In this document: positions 24,908 to 33,537 of the stretch, piece after piece
Layout of the letters: each line of letters starts with the position of its first letter
Position numbering within the stretch: the first letter of the stretch is position 1
Origin: Desulfurococcales archaeon
GTDB lineage: Archaea > Thermoproteota > Thermoprotei_A > Sulfolobales > AG1
Assembly: GCA_015521765.1 (NCBI GenBank)
Contig: WANO01000064.1
Location: 1 to 37,211 of the forward strand
Direction of reading: 5' to 3'
Length of the DNA: 37,211 nt
Program-made: the position numbers and the translations under genes
Notes under the pieces: model-generated
The model's input: only the letters and a program-made list of their open reading frames with translations
What the model was told of the DNA's origin: nothing
The model's database searches: none

Positions 24908-26500
24908 TTATTTTTCCTTGGTCTCCCTAACTATCGTTCTGGCTTGCTCTCTTATATAGTTGAGCAGATAGTATGGTCCTCCAACACCCTTGCCTGTGGC
25001 TCCACTTGCCTTCCAGCCAACAAAGGTCTGTGCTCCCGGCCAAGCACCTGTTGTTGCACCGCCCCTCCTATTGGCGTAGGTTACTCCAAACTCTATGTTT
25101 TCGAAGAAGTACTTGATCTCGTTTTCATCCTCGCTGAAGATTCCTGCAGTTAAGCCGTACTCTGTATCGTTAGCCTTCTTTAATGCTTCCTCGAGAGTAT
25201 CGAATGAGTCTACAACTATGAGTGGGATGAATAGCTCCTCCTTGAATAGCCTATGTCCGTGTGGTAGCCCGTCTATGATTGTTGGCTCGACATAGAATCC
25301 TTTACTGAATTCACCTTCATTAAGTACTCTACCACCTATCAAAACCCTGCCGCCAGATTTCAATGCTTCCTCTACGGCTTTCTGGAATTTCTCTACTGCT
25401 GCTTTATTTATTATTGGCCCTAGGAACACTTCTTTCTTTCTCGGGTCCCCTATAACTATCTTTCTTGTTCTCTCTATGAGTTTCTCTAGGAATTTATCTT
25501 TTATGGATGACTGAACATATACTCTCGATGTAGCACTGCACTTCTGACCGCCATATCCAAATGCTGCTCTAACTATACCTTCTACAGCTTTGTCCAGGTC
25601 TGCTTTCTCCGTCACTATTGTCGGGTTCTTGCTGCCCATTTCAAGCACTATAGGCTTCGGGTATGGCTGCTCGGTATGGAATCTCCTGAATAATCTCATG
25701 CCAACATCTCTTGAGCCTGTAAATGCTATGCCTTCGACCTTTGGATTAGTGACGAATTCGTCTTCAAACTCTCCTCCGGGTCCTGTAACTAGATTTAGGA
25801 CGCCCTTAGGTATTCCGGCGTCCATATATGCTTTATAGAGGAGGATAGCTGTTAGTGGTGCCTCACTTGTTGGTTTCCATACTACGGTGTTCCCGGTTAG
25901 GATCGCTCCAAGCATCATTCCGCTTGCCAGCATTAGTGGGAAGTTGAATGGGGATATAACCACCCATACACCGTATGGTCTTGGTATGCTCCATGTCTCC
26001 TCGCCTGGTGCTCCCGGGCTCATTCTCTTTATGTAGCCATTTTCTTTCTCCATGAGTTCTGTATAGTATCTTATTGCATCTATAGCCTCGTACACTTCAG
26101 CTAGTGCTTCAAGTCTGTTTTTGCCTACCTCATATGTTATTGTTGCGGCTATTTTGAATCTTTCTTTGGTTAGTATGTCCTGGAGCTTTCTAAAGATCTC
26201 TACACGTTCACGCCAATCCGTTGATCCCCATTCCTTAAAGGCTCTATGCGCAGCCTCTATCGCCTCTCTAGCGTGTGTTCTTGTTCCTTTCTGGAATCTT
26301 CCTACTATGATCTCGGTGTTTATCGGTGATCTTTTCTCGAACACCCCTCTATCGGAATAAACCTCTTGGCCATCTATATACATAGGATAGGTCTTCCCTA
26401 AAAGCTCGTTCTCAACTACCTTTAGCGCTTCCTCATAGTTTGGGTGGATGGTTTCGTCGAGAGTCAGTGAGACGTAGGTTATTTTGGGTTGGGAACCCAT
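24908..26500 (-). CDS. Aldehyde dehydrogenase, delta-1-pyrroline-5-carboxylate dehydrogenase-like
   Basis: A 530-residue NAD(P)-dependent aldehyde dehydrogenase. Active-site residues are intact: N186 in ISPFNFPLMLASG, E287 in VLEMGSKNP and the nucleophile C321 in GGQKCSATSR. The end (VGWKASGATGKGVGGPYYLL) and the N-terminal YPMYIDGQEVYS fit the glutamate-semialdehyde group that converts P5C to glutamate. ATG 26500 has GGTGA six bases upstream. It is followed by the HflX gene on the same strand and is divergent from a DCC-type gene. An alternative aldehyde substrate is possible. Confidence 0.88.
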   Translation of the reverse strand: MGSQPKITYVSLTLDETIHPNYEEALKVVENELLGKTYPMYIDGQEVYSDRGVFEKRSPINTEIIVGRFQKGTRTHAREAIEAAHRAFKEWGSTDWRERVEIFRKLQDILTKERFKIAATITYEVGKNRLEALAEVYEAIDAIRYYTELMEKENGYIKRMSPGAPGEETWSIPRPYGVWVVISPFNFPLMLASGMMLGAILTGNTVVWKPTSEAPLTAILLYKAYMDAGIPKGVLNLVTGPGGEFEDEFVTNPKVEGIAFTGSRDVGMRLFRRFHTEQPYPKPIVLEMGSKNPTIVTEKADLDKAVEGIVRAAFGYGGQKCSATSRVYVQSSIKDKFLEKLIERTRKIVIGDPRKKEVFLGPIINKAAVEKFQKAVEEALKSGGRVLIGGRVLNEGEFSKGFYVEPTIIDGLPHGHRLFKEELFIPLIVVDSFDTLEEALKKANDTEYGLTAGIFSEDENEIKYFFENIEFGVTYANRRGGATTGAWPGAQTFVGWKASGATGKGVGGPYYLLNYIREQARTIVRETKEK

Positions 26501-26592
26501 ATAACTTCACCCAGGATATATTATGCTTAGATAGAAAAATAATGTTAGATTACTAATTCTTAATGGCTGAATAATATTTATGGGAGCTGGAT

Positions 26593-27006
26593 ATGGAGCA
26601 CGTAAACGAGTCCGCTGTATTATTCTATGATAACTACTGTCCTCTATGCTATAGAATAGCTAAGATAGTATGGATATTGAGCAGAAAAAGGATAAAGATC
26701 ATAGGCATGTATAGTGATGACGCAAAATACATAAGGGAGTTAATAGATCTCGAGGAATACCAATTGATGCCCTGGCTAATCTACAGAGGCAAGATATACG
26801 GTGGGAGAAAAATAATATTCCCCATATTAAAGGAGATCCTAAAAGGCATATTGAAGCCCGGAAACCACAGCTTCAATGATGAATACCCAACAACGTGCTC
26901 AGCCATACTACCATGTAAAGGATTAAGCGGATTCATATACAGAACATGGAGCCTTCTATCCAAATCGAAAATAATAGAGGCGGAAGAGCTCAAACACAAA
27001 CAGTGA
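26593..27006 (+). CDS. DCC-type (DUF393-like) thiol-disulfide protein
   Basis: A 137-residue protein whose opening VLFYDNYCPLCYRIAKIVWI matches the DxxCPxC start of the DUF393/DCC thioredoxin-like family. Further features are WLIYRGKIYGGRKIIFPILK and two C-terminal cysteines (TTCSAILPCKG). It may carry out disulfide exchange or act with membrane proteins. ATG 26593 has GGGAG six bases upstream. It is the last gene before tRNA-Leu. Confidence 0.7.
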   Translation: MEHVNESAVLFYDNYCPLCYRIAKIVWILSRKRIKIIGMYSDDAKYIRELIDLEEYQLMPWLIYRGKIYGGRKIIFPILKEILKGILKPGNHSFNDEYPTTCSAILPCKGLSGFIYRTWSLLSKSKIIEAEELKHKQ

Positions 27007-27112
27007 TTAAAATCTTATTAACTGATAGAAACCTATAAATACTTAGAAACGGTAGACACCTCTAAACCTTGTAGCTATGAATATTAGCCAAGTTAGATAA
27101 TTAGAAATAATG

Positions 27113-27200
27113 GCGGGGGTGCCCGAGCCAGGTCAAAGGGGACGGGCTGAGGCCCCGTTGGCGTAGGCCTGCGTGGGTTCAAATCCCACCCCCCGCACCA
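27113..27200 (+). tRNA. tRNA-Leu (anticodon GAG)
   Basis: Class II tRNA. Acceptor GCGGGGG pairs with CCCCCGC, the anticodon stem ACGGG/CCCGT encloses loop CTGAGGC (anticodon GAG), a long variable arm (TGGCGTAGGCCTGC) follows, and the T arm is GTGGG-TTCAAAT-CCCAC. Discriminator A is at 27197 and CCA (27198-27200) is encoded. There is no intron. A TATA-like TATAAATA lies at 27034-27041, about 75 bases upstream, and a weaker GAATATTA at 27079-27086. Confidence 0.96.
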
Positions 27201-27306
27201 CATATAGTAGTCAGCTAGACTTCTACTCTAAATCAACATTTAGTCTGGATGCTACATCTTATTTGATGATCTAGCTATGCTTAACTTTATTAGCTAGGGG
27301 ATATAT

Positions 27307-28239
27307 CTATCTTCTTGACACTTTCTTTTTTCTGTATCTCCGGTATCTCAATTTCTTCAGTCTTTTCCTTTCTTTCCTTATGTTTATGGCCTCATACATT
27401 ATTGGTGCGAGGGTTAATCCCACTAGTAGGATTGATAGAGGTATGTTGTCTGTAAGATAGAGGTATATAGCGGCTATGTCGCCCCTGAATTCTATAGGTC
27501 CGTAACCTACCTTCAGCATAATATCTATGTTATCGACGTTTGATTGTGTGAAGTTATATACGCATAGATCAGTTGAGCACAGATCCAGTTGAAGAACAGA
27601 TTCTTTTTCGTTTAGATGCTTAACCCTTAGAACAGGCTGGATATAATCTGGGTTATTAAGTCCTTCATAGTCGATCATCATATTGAGCCTATAGCTCTTC
27701 TCGATCTCACCAATAAGGTATCCTATATATAGATATGTCTCATATATCATATCCGCAGAGTAGGGACCTACAACACCAGCGAACGTCATCGATTCCGTTG
27801 CCGTATCCCTAACGAATATTTTGAAGGGGCCATCACCAGATACAGGGATCCTTAAGGTCAGCTCCGGCTTTATCTCCCTATTTGGGGTTATATTAAACGA
27901 CCCCAAGTAATACCATTTGTTTCCATCGATCGAGATATATACATCTGTTTTATTGTAGCTTCTATTACCCCCTAAAGTAGCTTCAAATAAGCTTCCTATA
28001 CTAGCTCTATACAGCGTTATTTTAAGGTAACTAACCTCCTCAAGCCTATAGTTTACCTTGCCCTGAATATCATATCCAACTAAGGGAATATCGAGAAAAA
28101 TTAGAAGAAGTAGAATAACCATAATGATCGATGGAATAGCCAGCTTAATCTTTCTAGAGAACCGAGCCCTAGACCTCATGTAGGCATCCACTATAGAAAA
28201 ATATCTAGATAAATTATAAATTAAATGAGTTAGTAACAA
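27307..28239 (-). CDS. Unknown two-helix membrane protein at the end of the Dpp-like operon
   Basis: A 310-residue protein that I do not recognise. Helix 1 is at about 34-53 (AIPSIIMVILLLLIFLD) and helix 2 at about 265-284, with an ectodomain of about 210 residues between and a very basic cytoplasmic tail (KERKRLKKLRYRRYRKKK). The ectodomain is beta-rich, with N-x-S/T sites and one Cys pair (C221, C226). The nominal start is TTG 28239, six bases after the dppC stop; ATG 28179 (residue 21) is a plausible shorter start. Its position suggests an accessory part of the transporter, such as a docking subunit; this is inference. Confidence 0.65.
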   Translation of the reverse strand: MLLTHLIYNLSRYFSIVDAYMRSRARFSRKIKLAIPSIIMVILLLLIFLDIPLVGYDIQGKVNYRLEEVSYLKITLYRASIGSLFEATLGGNRSYNKTDVYISIDGNKWYYLGSFNITPNREIKPELTLRIPVSGDGPFKIFVRDTATESMTFAGVVGPYSADMIYETYLYIGYLIGEIEKSYRLNMMIDYEGLNNPDYIQPVLRVKHLNEKESVLQLDLCSTDLCVYNFTQSNVDNIDIMLKVGYGPIEFRGDIAAIYLYLTDNIPLSILLVGLTLAPIMYEAINIRKERKRLKKLRYRRYRKKKVSRR

Positions 28240-28245
28240 AAAGAG

Positions 28246-29805
28246 CTAGGCGCTCATCCTTCTCATTCTAAGCCTCGGATTAACGATCTCATCCAGCGCA
28301 AGCCCTATCAAGGCAAATCCTAAAGCTATAGTAACTATCCCGGCGATAGGTAGAATGAGCCACCACCACGCACCAGACAATATAGCTCCGCCATAGAACG
28401 CTTCATTAAGCATCTTACCCCATGACGGGAATCCAGGATCACCAAACCCTATAAGCTGGATCGCAGCCTCGGTAAATATAGCTGCCGGAACATCAAGAAC
28501 TATAAAGTATACCATAAGCGGTGTTAGCTGGGGGAATATATGCTTAAACAGTATTCTCGATGTACTAGCACCTAGGCTTCGGGCAACCTCAACATACGTT
28601 TCGTTTCTCAATGCCAGGGTCCATGATCTGATCAATCTAGCCGAGCCGGGCCACGATAGAAGCGTTAAAACTATGAAGATCACAAATATGCTTCTCCCAA
28701 ACACTATTCCAGCAGCAAGTATCAGCGGGAGTGCCGGTATAAAGTACACTACATCTATAAAGTACGTTAATATATGATCGATTTTCCTTCCACCATAGTA
28801 TCCCGCAACCATACCAACAACAACCCCTATAGCAGCTATAGCTAGGGCAACGCTTATGCCGAAGATTATAGCTACTCTAGCTCCATAAACAAACTGTGTC
28901 CATACATCCGCACCCAGATAAGTTGTCCCGAACAAACCATAGGCTAATCCATAGATATACACATTAACAGGATCAAACTCGAATCTCAATCCATCACCAG
29001 AACATACCACTATAAAGTCATTCGGGTTACAATAGTATGTTATGTTTATACCGATAACCACACGTGTATCTTTAGCCAGCAATAACTCGTTAACTGGATT
29101 AACAAATTCCGGCAATTCATAAGGCTGCTTCGGATGCTCAATATAGTATGGAAGTCTCTTTGAAACACCTCTAGAACCTAGCTGATCTGAATACTCGAAA
29201 ACCGCACCAGGCTGAAATCCTGGGAAGTCTTCAACTATATAGAAGCCCATTGGAATAATATAGGTCTCTCCACCCTGCGTTATTGTAGCGTTTTTACCAT
29301 AGAGATCTAGATTCTTGACATATATTACTACTTTATACCATACCTTTCCAGTACTTAGATTATATACCGTATAGTTATATGAAACCAACATTGATTTAGC
29401 TGGATTATATGGATAATCTATATACTCCTCACTCTCAAATACAACAGTCCCAACACCCTTCCCTCTAAATTCAACTATCAAGTTGCCATCAGCGGCTTCA
29501 TAACCGAAATCTACACCCTCATCAATATTGGTATCAACCACTTTCCACTTGGTAAAGGTTTTCTCAATATTCCTTGGAAGATCGGGATCAGTTATAGCAG
29601 CATACCACTCAGGCACCGCAAGTATATCGGCTACATTCATACTAGCTATAGGATCATATGGAGTAGTCATGGGACCTATAGTGCCCAAAACAACATAGAA
29701 TAATATGATAGCTAAACCAGCCCTGCCTTTTCTGCTTCTCAATATAGCTTCAGCGATCTCTTGGGCTATGCTTAATTTTCTGAATGTCCGTCTTCCAAGG
29801 CTCAT
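28246..29805 (-). CDS. Oligo/dipeptide ABC transporter permease DppC-like, with large external insertion
   Basis: A 519-residue permease against about 300 for most DppC/OppC proteins. TM1 (AGLAIILFYVVLGTIGPMTT) is followed by YDPIASMNVADILAVPEW. The permease core then resumes only at about residue 289 (GLFGTTYLGADVWTQFVYGA), a segment that normally follows TM1 closely. The coupling loop EVARSLGASTSRILFKHIFP (about 406-425) and PSWGKMLNEA are typical. Residues about 64-288 are a beta-rich external insertion with several N-x-S/T sites and a Cys pair (YYCNPNDFIVVC). The start overlaps the dppB stop by four bases. Confidence 0.88.
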   Translation of the reverse strand: MSLGRRTFRKLSIAQEIAEAILRSRKGRAGLAIILFYVVLGTIGPMTTPYDPIASMNVADILAVPEWYAAITDPDLPRNIEKTFTKWKVVDTNIDEGVDFGYEAADGNLIVEFRGKGVGTVVFESEEYIDYPYNPAKSMLVSYNYTVYNLSTGKVWYKVVIYVKNLDLYGKNATITQGGETYIIPMGFYIVEDFPGFQPGAVFEYSDQLGSRGVSKRLPYYIEHPKQPYELPEFVNPVNELLLAKDTRVVIGINITYYCNPNDFIVVCSGDGLRFEFDPVNVYIYGLAYGLFGTTYLGADVWTQFVYGARVAIIFGISVALAIAAIGVVVGMVAGYYGGRKIDHILTYFIDVVYFIPALPLILAAGIVFGRSIFVIFIVLTLLSWPGSARLIRSWTLALRNETYVEVARSLGASTSRILFKHIFPQLTPLMVYFIVLDVPAAIFTEAAIQLIGFGDPGFPSWGKMLNEAFYGGAILSGAWWWLILPIAGIVTIALGFALIGLALDEIVNPRLRMRRMSA

Positions 29806-30851
29806 CTTCTTTCACCTATTCTGACTCTAGGATCCAATATAGCTATGAGTACATCAGCTATAAATAGTGAGATAACTAGCAACATTGCAGATATAACGAA
29901 AAATGCTGATATAACTGGGTAGTCAAAGTTCACGAATGCTTGGAACGAGTAGTACGCTACACCGGGCCATGAAGAGATTATCTCAAGAATTAATGAACCA
30001 CCAAATATGCCTGGCAGTGTATAGGCTAATCTAGTTATTATAGGAGGCTTTAGATTGGGAACCACCTCCTTCTTTATAACTGTTGAATCTGAGAATCCCT
30101 TAGCCTTGGCTGTGGTAACATAGTCGTTTTCTATTTCAGCTATCATAGTTTGCCTAAAGAAGTACGTCCATGAGCCGAAGAAGGCTGCTAGAGTTGCTAT
30201 ATATAAGGGGGATAGATACCATAGTACATACCTGATATTTTCTAAACTGAAATCGCTAAGTGATGGAGTCCTTACTGGCAGAGGCAGAAGAGTTATTCCG
30301 AACTGTGCCTTTGGAAGGTATGCTAGAAAGTAGTATATGAGTAGAATTATTATCCATGATGGCATTATAAACGAGAATATACCCATCATAGTTATCAGTG
30401 AATCTATAAATTTACCCCTGTGCTTAACGGCTAGGATTCCCGTATAATACCCTAAGAATATAGGCACTATAATCGCATATACATATAGTGCTAACGTATA
30501 GGGTAGCCTAATCAGTATCTCGTCTGAAACCTTTCGGAGCGAATACATTGAATAGCCGAAATCGAATATAAACACGTTCTTAAGGAATAATATTAGCTGG
30601 TTGGGTAATACAGGCTGCTCCAGTCCAAATAGCTTTAGTGTATAGTCTATCCATCCTGAAAATCTAGGATCCTCTTGAGTTCTCTTTATAGCCTGTATTA
30701 CTGGATCGACAGCCTGCATGGGCTCAAATGGGTTGCCTCCATAGAGTATTATTGGCAAAACACGCATTAGTATAAAGAATATGATTATAGATATTAGAAA
30801 CGTAAAGAATAGTGCTAATCCTCTAGCTATAATATATCTACCTATAGCCAT
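29802..30851 (-). CDS. Oligo/dipeptide ABC transporter permease DppB-like
   Basis: A 349-residue membrane permease. TM1 is GLALFFTFLISIIIFFILMR, the external loop has FIFDFGYSMYSLRKVSDEI, and the coupling loop reads YVTTAKAKGFSDSTVIKKEV (about 244-263). The end ADVLIAILDPRVRIG is standard for DppB/OppB. GGTGA sits seven bases before ATG 30851. It pairs with the DppC-like protein through a four-base gene overlap. Expected substrate: peptides or oligosaccharides, as crenarchaeal family 5 systems import both. Confidence 0.92.
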   Translation of the reverse strand: MAIGRYIIARGLALFFTFLISIIIFFILMRVLPIILYGGNPFEPMQAVDPVIQAIKRTQEDPRFSGWIDYTLKLFGLEQPVLPNQLILFLKNVFIFDFGYSMYSLRKVSDEILIRLPYTLALYVYAIIVPIFLGYYTGILAVKHRGKFIDSLITMMGIFSFIMPSWIIILLIYYFLAYLPKAQFGITLLPLPVRTPSLSDFSLENIRYVLWYLSPLYIATLAAFFGSWTYFFRQTMIAEIENDYVTTAKAKGFSDSTVIKKEVVPNLKPPIITRLAYTLPGIFGGSLILEIISSWPGVAYYSFQAFVNFDYPVISAFFVISAMLLVISLFIADVLIAILDPRVRIGERR

Positions 30852-30858
30852 ATTAGGC

Positions 30859-30910
30859 TCACCATATGTAGTACTCTAAATTATTTCAATATTTAGTGAT
30901 ATAAAAATAT
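30859..30910 (-). promoter_or_regulatory. Promoter region and ribosome site of dppB
   Basis: GGTGA (30863-30859) lies seven bases before the dppB ATG and a TATA-like ATTTTTATATC lies at about 30909-30898. The 169-base gap after the binding-protein gene is very AT-rich and otherwise holds nothing that I can identify. The permeases may therefore be transcribed separately from the binding protein. Confidence 0.4.
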
Positions 30911-31020
30911 TTTTCTTTGGAAATAATAAAGTGATTTATATCAACTTAAAAAAGTATCCAATATAAAATATATTAAAAATATTATAATTGAGTTATTTAA
31001 ATATATTTAATGGCTTAAAC

Positions 31021-33291
31021 CTATCTTCTAACGAATCTAGCTACAGCAGCGACAACAAGCCCTATTACTGCAATAACCATAGCCATAGTTGTTGATGTAG
31101 CATCAAACGCTGTTTCAGGCGCTTTAACTTCCACAGCCTCTATGGATGGTGGTGTTGGCGATACCTCCTCTACCTGTGGTGGTGGCTGTATCTCAACCTG
31201 AACACCGGCTACTTCAACAGTTATGGGCTTAGCCTCTACAGGCCCTGGTGTTGGAGCTACAGCTACCTCACCTACACTAAGTGTGAAGCTCTTCTCGTTC
31301 GTTAACTGCCACAGCATTATTGGCATTGACGCCTTTACGGTAACTGTGTATTGTCCTGCATCTAATGCCGGTATTGATGCCTCGAAGACTCCTCCGCCTG
31401 TATGTGTCATTGGTACCTCTACAGTTCTTGGTCCGCTAACCACTAATGTTGCTGATGCGTTTGTTGCTGGGTTGCCCAGATAGTCTGTTAGCTGTACTCT
31501 TACTGTGAATGGTGTTCCAGCATCAACGGCTGAAGGTGCTTCTAGAACCTCTATTTGGACTGTTCTCTCTGGCACTCTGAATACGTATTCAGGATACCAT
31601 ACTACCTCTGTATAGCCTATCTCTCTTTTAGCTAGGAAGAATGGACCGCTACCTATCATTGCCGTTAATCCTGGCTTTGTTGGATGCGGTATGAATGATG
31701 GATCATCTAGTGGGTTCTCTAACCTCTCGAATATGTGTTTTGGCAACACTCTAAACTCTGTGAAGCCATATAGATCGATCCATCCGAATGCACTTAGGTA
31801 GATCTCTATTGTTCTTTCATCAACAACCTCCATTCTAACTATCGCCTCTATATCGGGTCCATAGTATCTCCTGGTCTTCAGCTCCATACCGAACTTTCTT
31901 ATCGTGAACTCTATATCTTCCGCAGTTAATGGTACGCCGTCATGCCACTTAACTCCTTCTCTAACCACCAGGGTTACTTTGGTTAGCGTCTTTCCATCCT
32001 CCTCAACTTTCTCTATAGAGTAGCTCTCGAACAGCACTGGGAGCCTGGGCTCTGCGTAGATGTTTTCTGCTCTAGTCACGTAGCCGAACGTGTATATTCT
32101 GCTTATTATCTGGGACTCGGTTGCCCACAGATAGATGGCCGGATGTAGCGTTGTTAGATCAACGGTGTTGTAGTATCTTATGGTTCCTCCAAATGGCTTA
32201 TCCTTGAATCTTATATTTGACCACCAGAAGTGGTTGAACCCTACAGGATCCTTTAGCGGAGGTGCGTAGTTGAGTACTAGAGTATCTCTGTCTAGCTCAC
32301 CGCTTAATGCAGTTATACCTATACCTGTATATACAGGTATCCATGGGACTATCTCTTCAACAAGTATTTTCTGTACTTCTAGTGCGTATTTCTGTGCCTC
32401 CTCTATGGTTTCTGCATAGTAGAACTTGTCTAGCAACTCATCAACCCTGGGATCGCTAACTCTCCACTCGTTCCATCCACCTGGCCTTATCTGGGATGAG
32501 TGCCAGAAGTAGTACATGAATAGTGGGAACCTGCCTAGAAGCCATCCGATTATCCATGCCTGGGCTGTGCCTGATGCTGTTCTAGCGTCTAGCTCTCTGC
32601 TTGATACTGGAACTATCTTTATTGATAGGCCTATCGCTTCAGCCTCAGACTTTAGATATTGGGCGAACCACCAGAATGTTGGTGAGGTTGCCTCTGGTAG
32701 GGTTAGCAACTCTATCTCTACCTTCTTCATGCCCTCATTAGGATCACACCAACTGTTGGGGTCGTCTGGACATGGATCAAATACCCTATCCAATAGCTCT
32801 CTAGCCTTCTCACGGTCATATGGATAAATCTTCTCAAAGTCAGCTTCCCTATTTACCCATACACCCTGTGTTGGTGGAACTATAAATGAGTTCTTAATAG
32901 CTATACCCTGCAGAGGTGACTCAGCGATCATTTTATCCCTGTTTATTAGATGGGCTAGTGCCTGTCTTACCTCCAGATACTTTACTGGCCAGTTCTGCAC
33001 GTTAAAGTGTATCGTGCCTAAAGCCGTGAAGCCTGCAGTAAATATTATGTGCGCATCTGGCCTGTTCTTCCTTATTCTATCAAGGTCTTTAGGCAATACG
33101 CCTACTAGATCAAATTCTCCAGCCTCGAACGCAAGTAATCTTAGGTTGTAGTCTCTCTGAACAGTAAATGTTATTCTATCGATGTATGGCCCATATCTTA
33201 TATCGACTTCCTGAGCCATATAGACGGGGGCAGCAAATATGGAAGATACCATAGCTACTAGAAATATTAGCCCTATGATCCATCTTTTCAT
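31021..33291 (-). CDS. Membrane-anchored family 5 solute-binding protein, apparently circularly permuted
   Basis: A 756-residue surface protein. After a signal peptide (RWIIGLIFLVAMVSSIFA), residues 30-340 correspond to the usual second half of SBP_bac_5 proteins: AGEFDL (57-62), IHFNVQNWPVKYLEVRQALA (94-113), INRDKMI, YDREKARELLDRVF (158-171) and SDPRVDELLDKFYYAETIEE. Residues 368-570 then correspond to the usual first half: GTIRYYNTVDLTTLHP, REGVKWHDGVPLTAEDIEFT (444-463), RVLPKHIFE and GSGPFFLA (547-554). An Ig-like domain (about 578-674), a Pro-rich linker (about 678-718) and a C-terminal TM helix ending RFVRR complete it. GGTGA lies seven bases before ATG 33291. It supplies substrate to the DppB/DppC pair. 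Confidence 0.9.
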   Translation of the reverse strand: MKRWIIGLIFLVAMVSSIFAAPVYMAQEVDIRYGPYIDRITFTVQRDYNLRLLAFEAGEFDLVGVLPKDLDRIRKNRPDAHIIFTAGFTALGTIHFNVQNWPVKYLEVRQALAHLINRDKMIAESPLQGIAIKNSFIVPPTQGVWVNREADFEKIYPYDREKARELLDRVFDPCPDDPNSWCDPNEGMKKVEIELLTLPEATSPTFWWFAQYLKSEAEAIGLSIKIVPVSSRELDARTASGTAQAWIIGWLLGRFPLFMYYFWHSSQIRPGGWNEWRVSDPRVDELLDKFYYAETIEEAQKYALEVQKILVEEIVPWIPVYTGIGITALSGELDRDTLVLNYAPPLKDPVGFNHFWWSNIRFKDKPFGGTIRYYNTVDLTTLHPAIYLWATESQIISRIYTFGYVTRAENIYAEPRLPVLFESYSIEKVEEDGKTLTKVTLVVREGVKWHDGVPLTAEDIEFTIRKFGMELKTRRYYGPDIEAIVRMEVVDERTIEIYLSAFGWIDLYGFTEFRVLPKHIFERLENPLDDPSFIPHPTKPGLTAMIGSGPFFLAKREIGYTEVVWYPEYVFRVPERTVQIEVLEAPSAVDAGTPFTVRVQLTDYLGNPATNASATLVVSGPRTVEVPMTHTGGGVFEASIPALDAGQYTVTVKASMPIMLWQLTNEKSFTLSVGEVAVAPTPGPVEAKPITVEVAGVQVEIQPPPQVEEVSPTPPSIEAVEVKAPETAFDATSTTMAMVIAVIGLVVAAVARFVRR

Positions 33292-33537
33292 CTGACGCTC
33301 ACCCTCAAAATCATATATTATTTGGAATATTTAAAATTTACTTTAGTCAGAAACGTTTCATACCGAAAAATATTATTATATTTATCTATAGAAATAATCA
33401 GGATACAAGTTCCAGAAATAGATTAATAAATTAGTTTATAAAAATCTTAAGACGTATCCGAAAAATAATTTAAAAATATTTATAGTGTATTATGGAGCAT
33501 ATGGTGGAAAACAAAAATAAGTATTGGTTTATATACA
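33292..33537 (-). promoter_or_regulatory. AT-rich intergenic region with binding-protein promoter
   Basis: The 246-base gap holds GGTGA (33303-33299) and a TATA-like AATTTTAAATATTCC (33338-33324) for the binding-protein gene. Near the other end is a 9-base inverted repeat (33482-33490 and 33533-33541) that reaches the stop of the coiled-coil gene. I see no convincing gene in it. Confidence 0.4.

Noticed and set aside
27228-27243. CTAAAT/ATTTAG hairpin after tRNA-Leu as a terminator
   Set aside because: Only six AT-rich base pairs with no T-tract directly after it.
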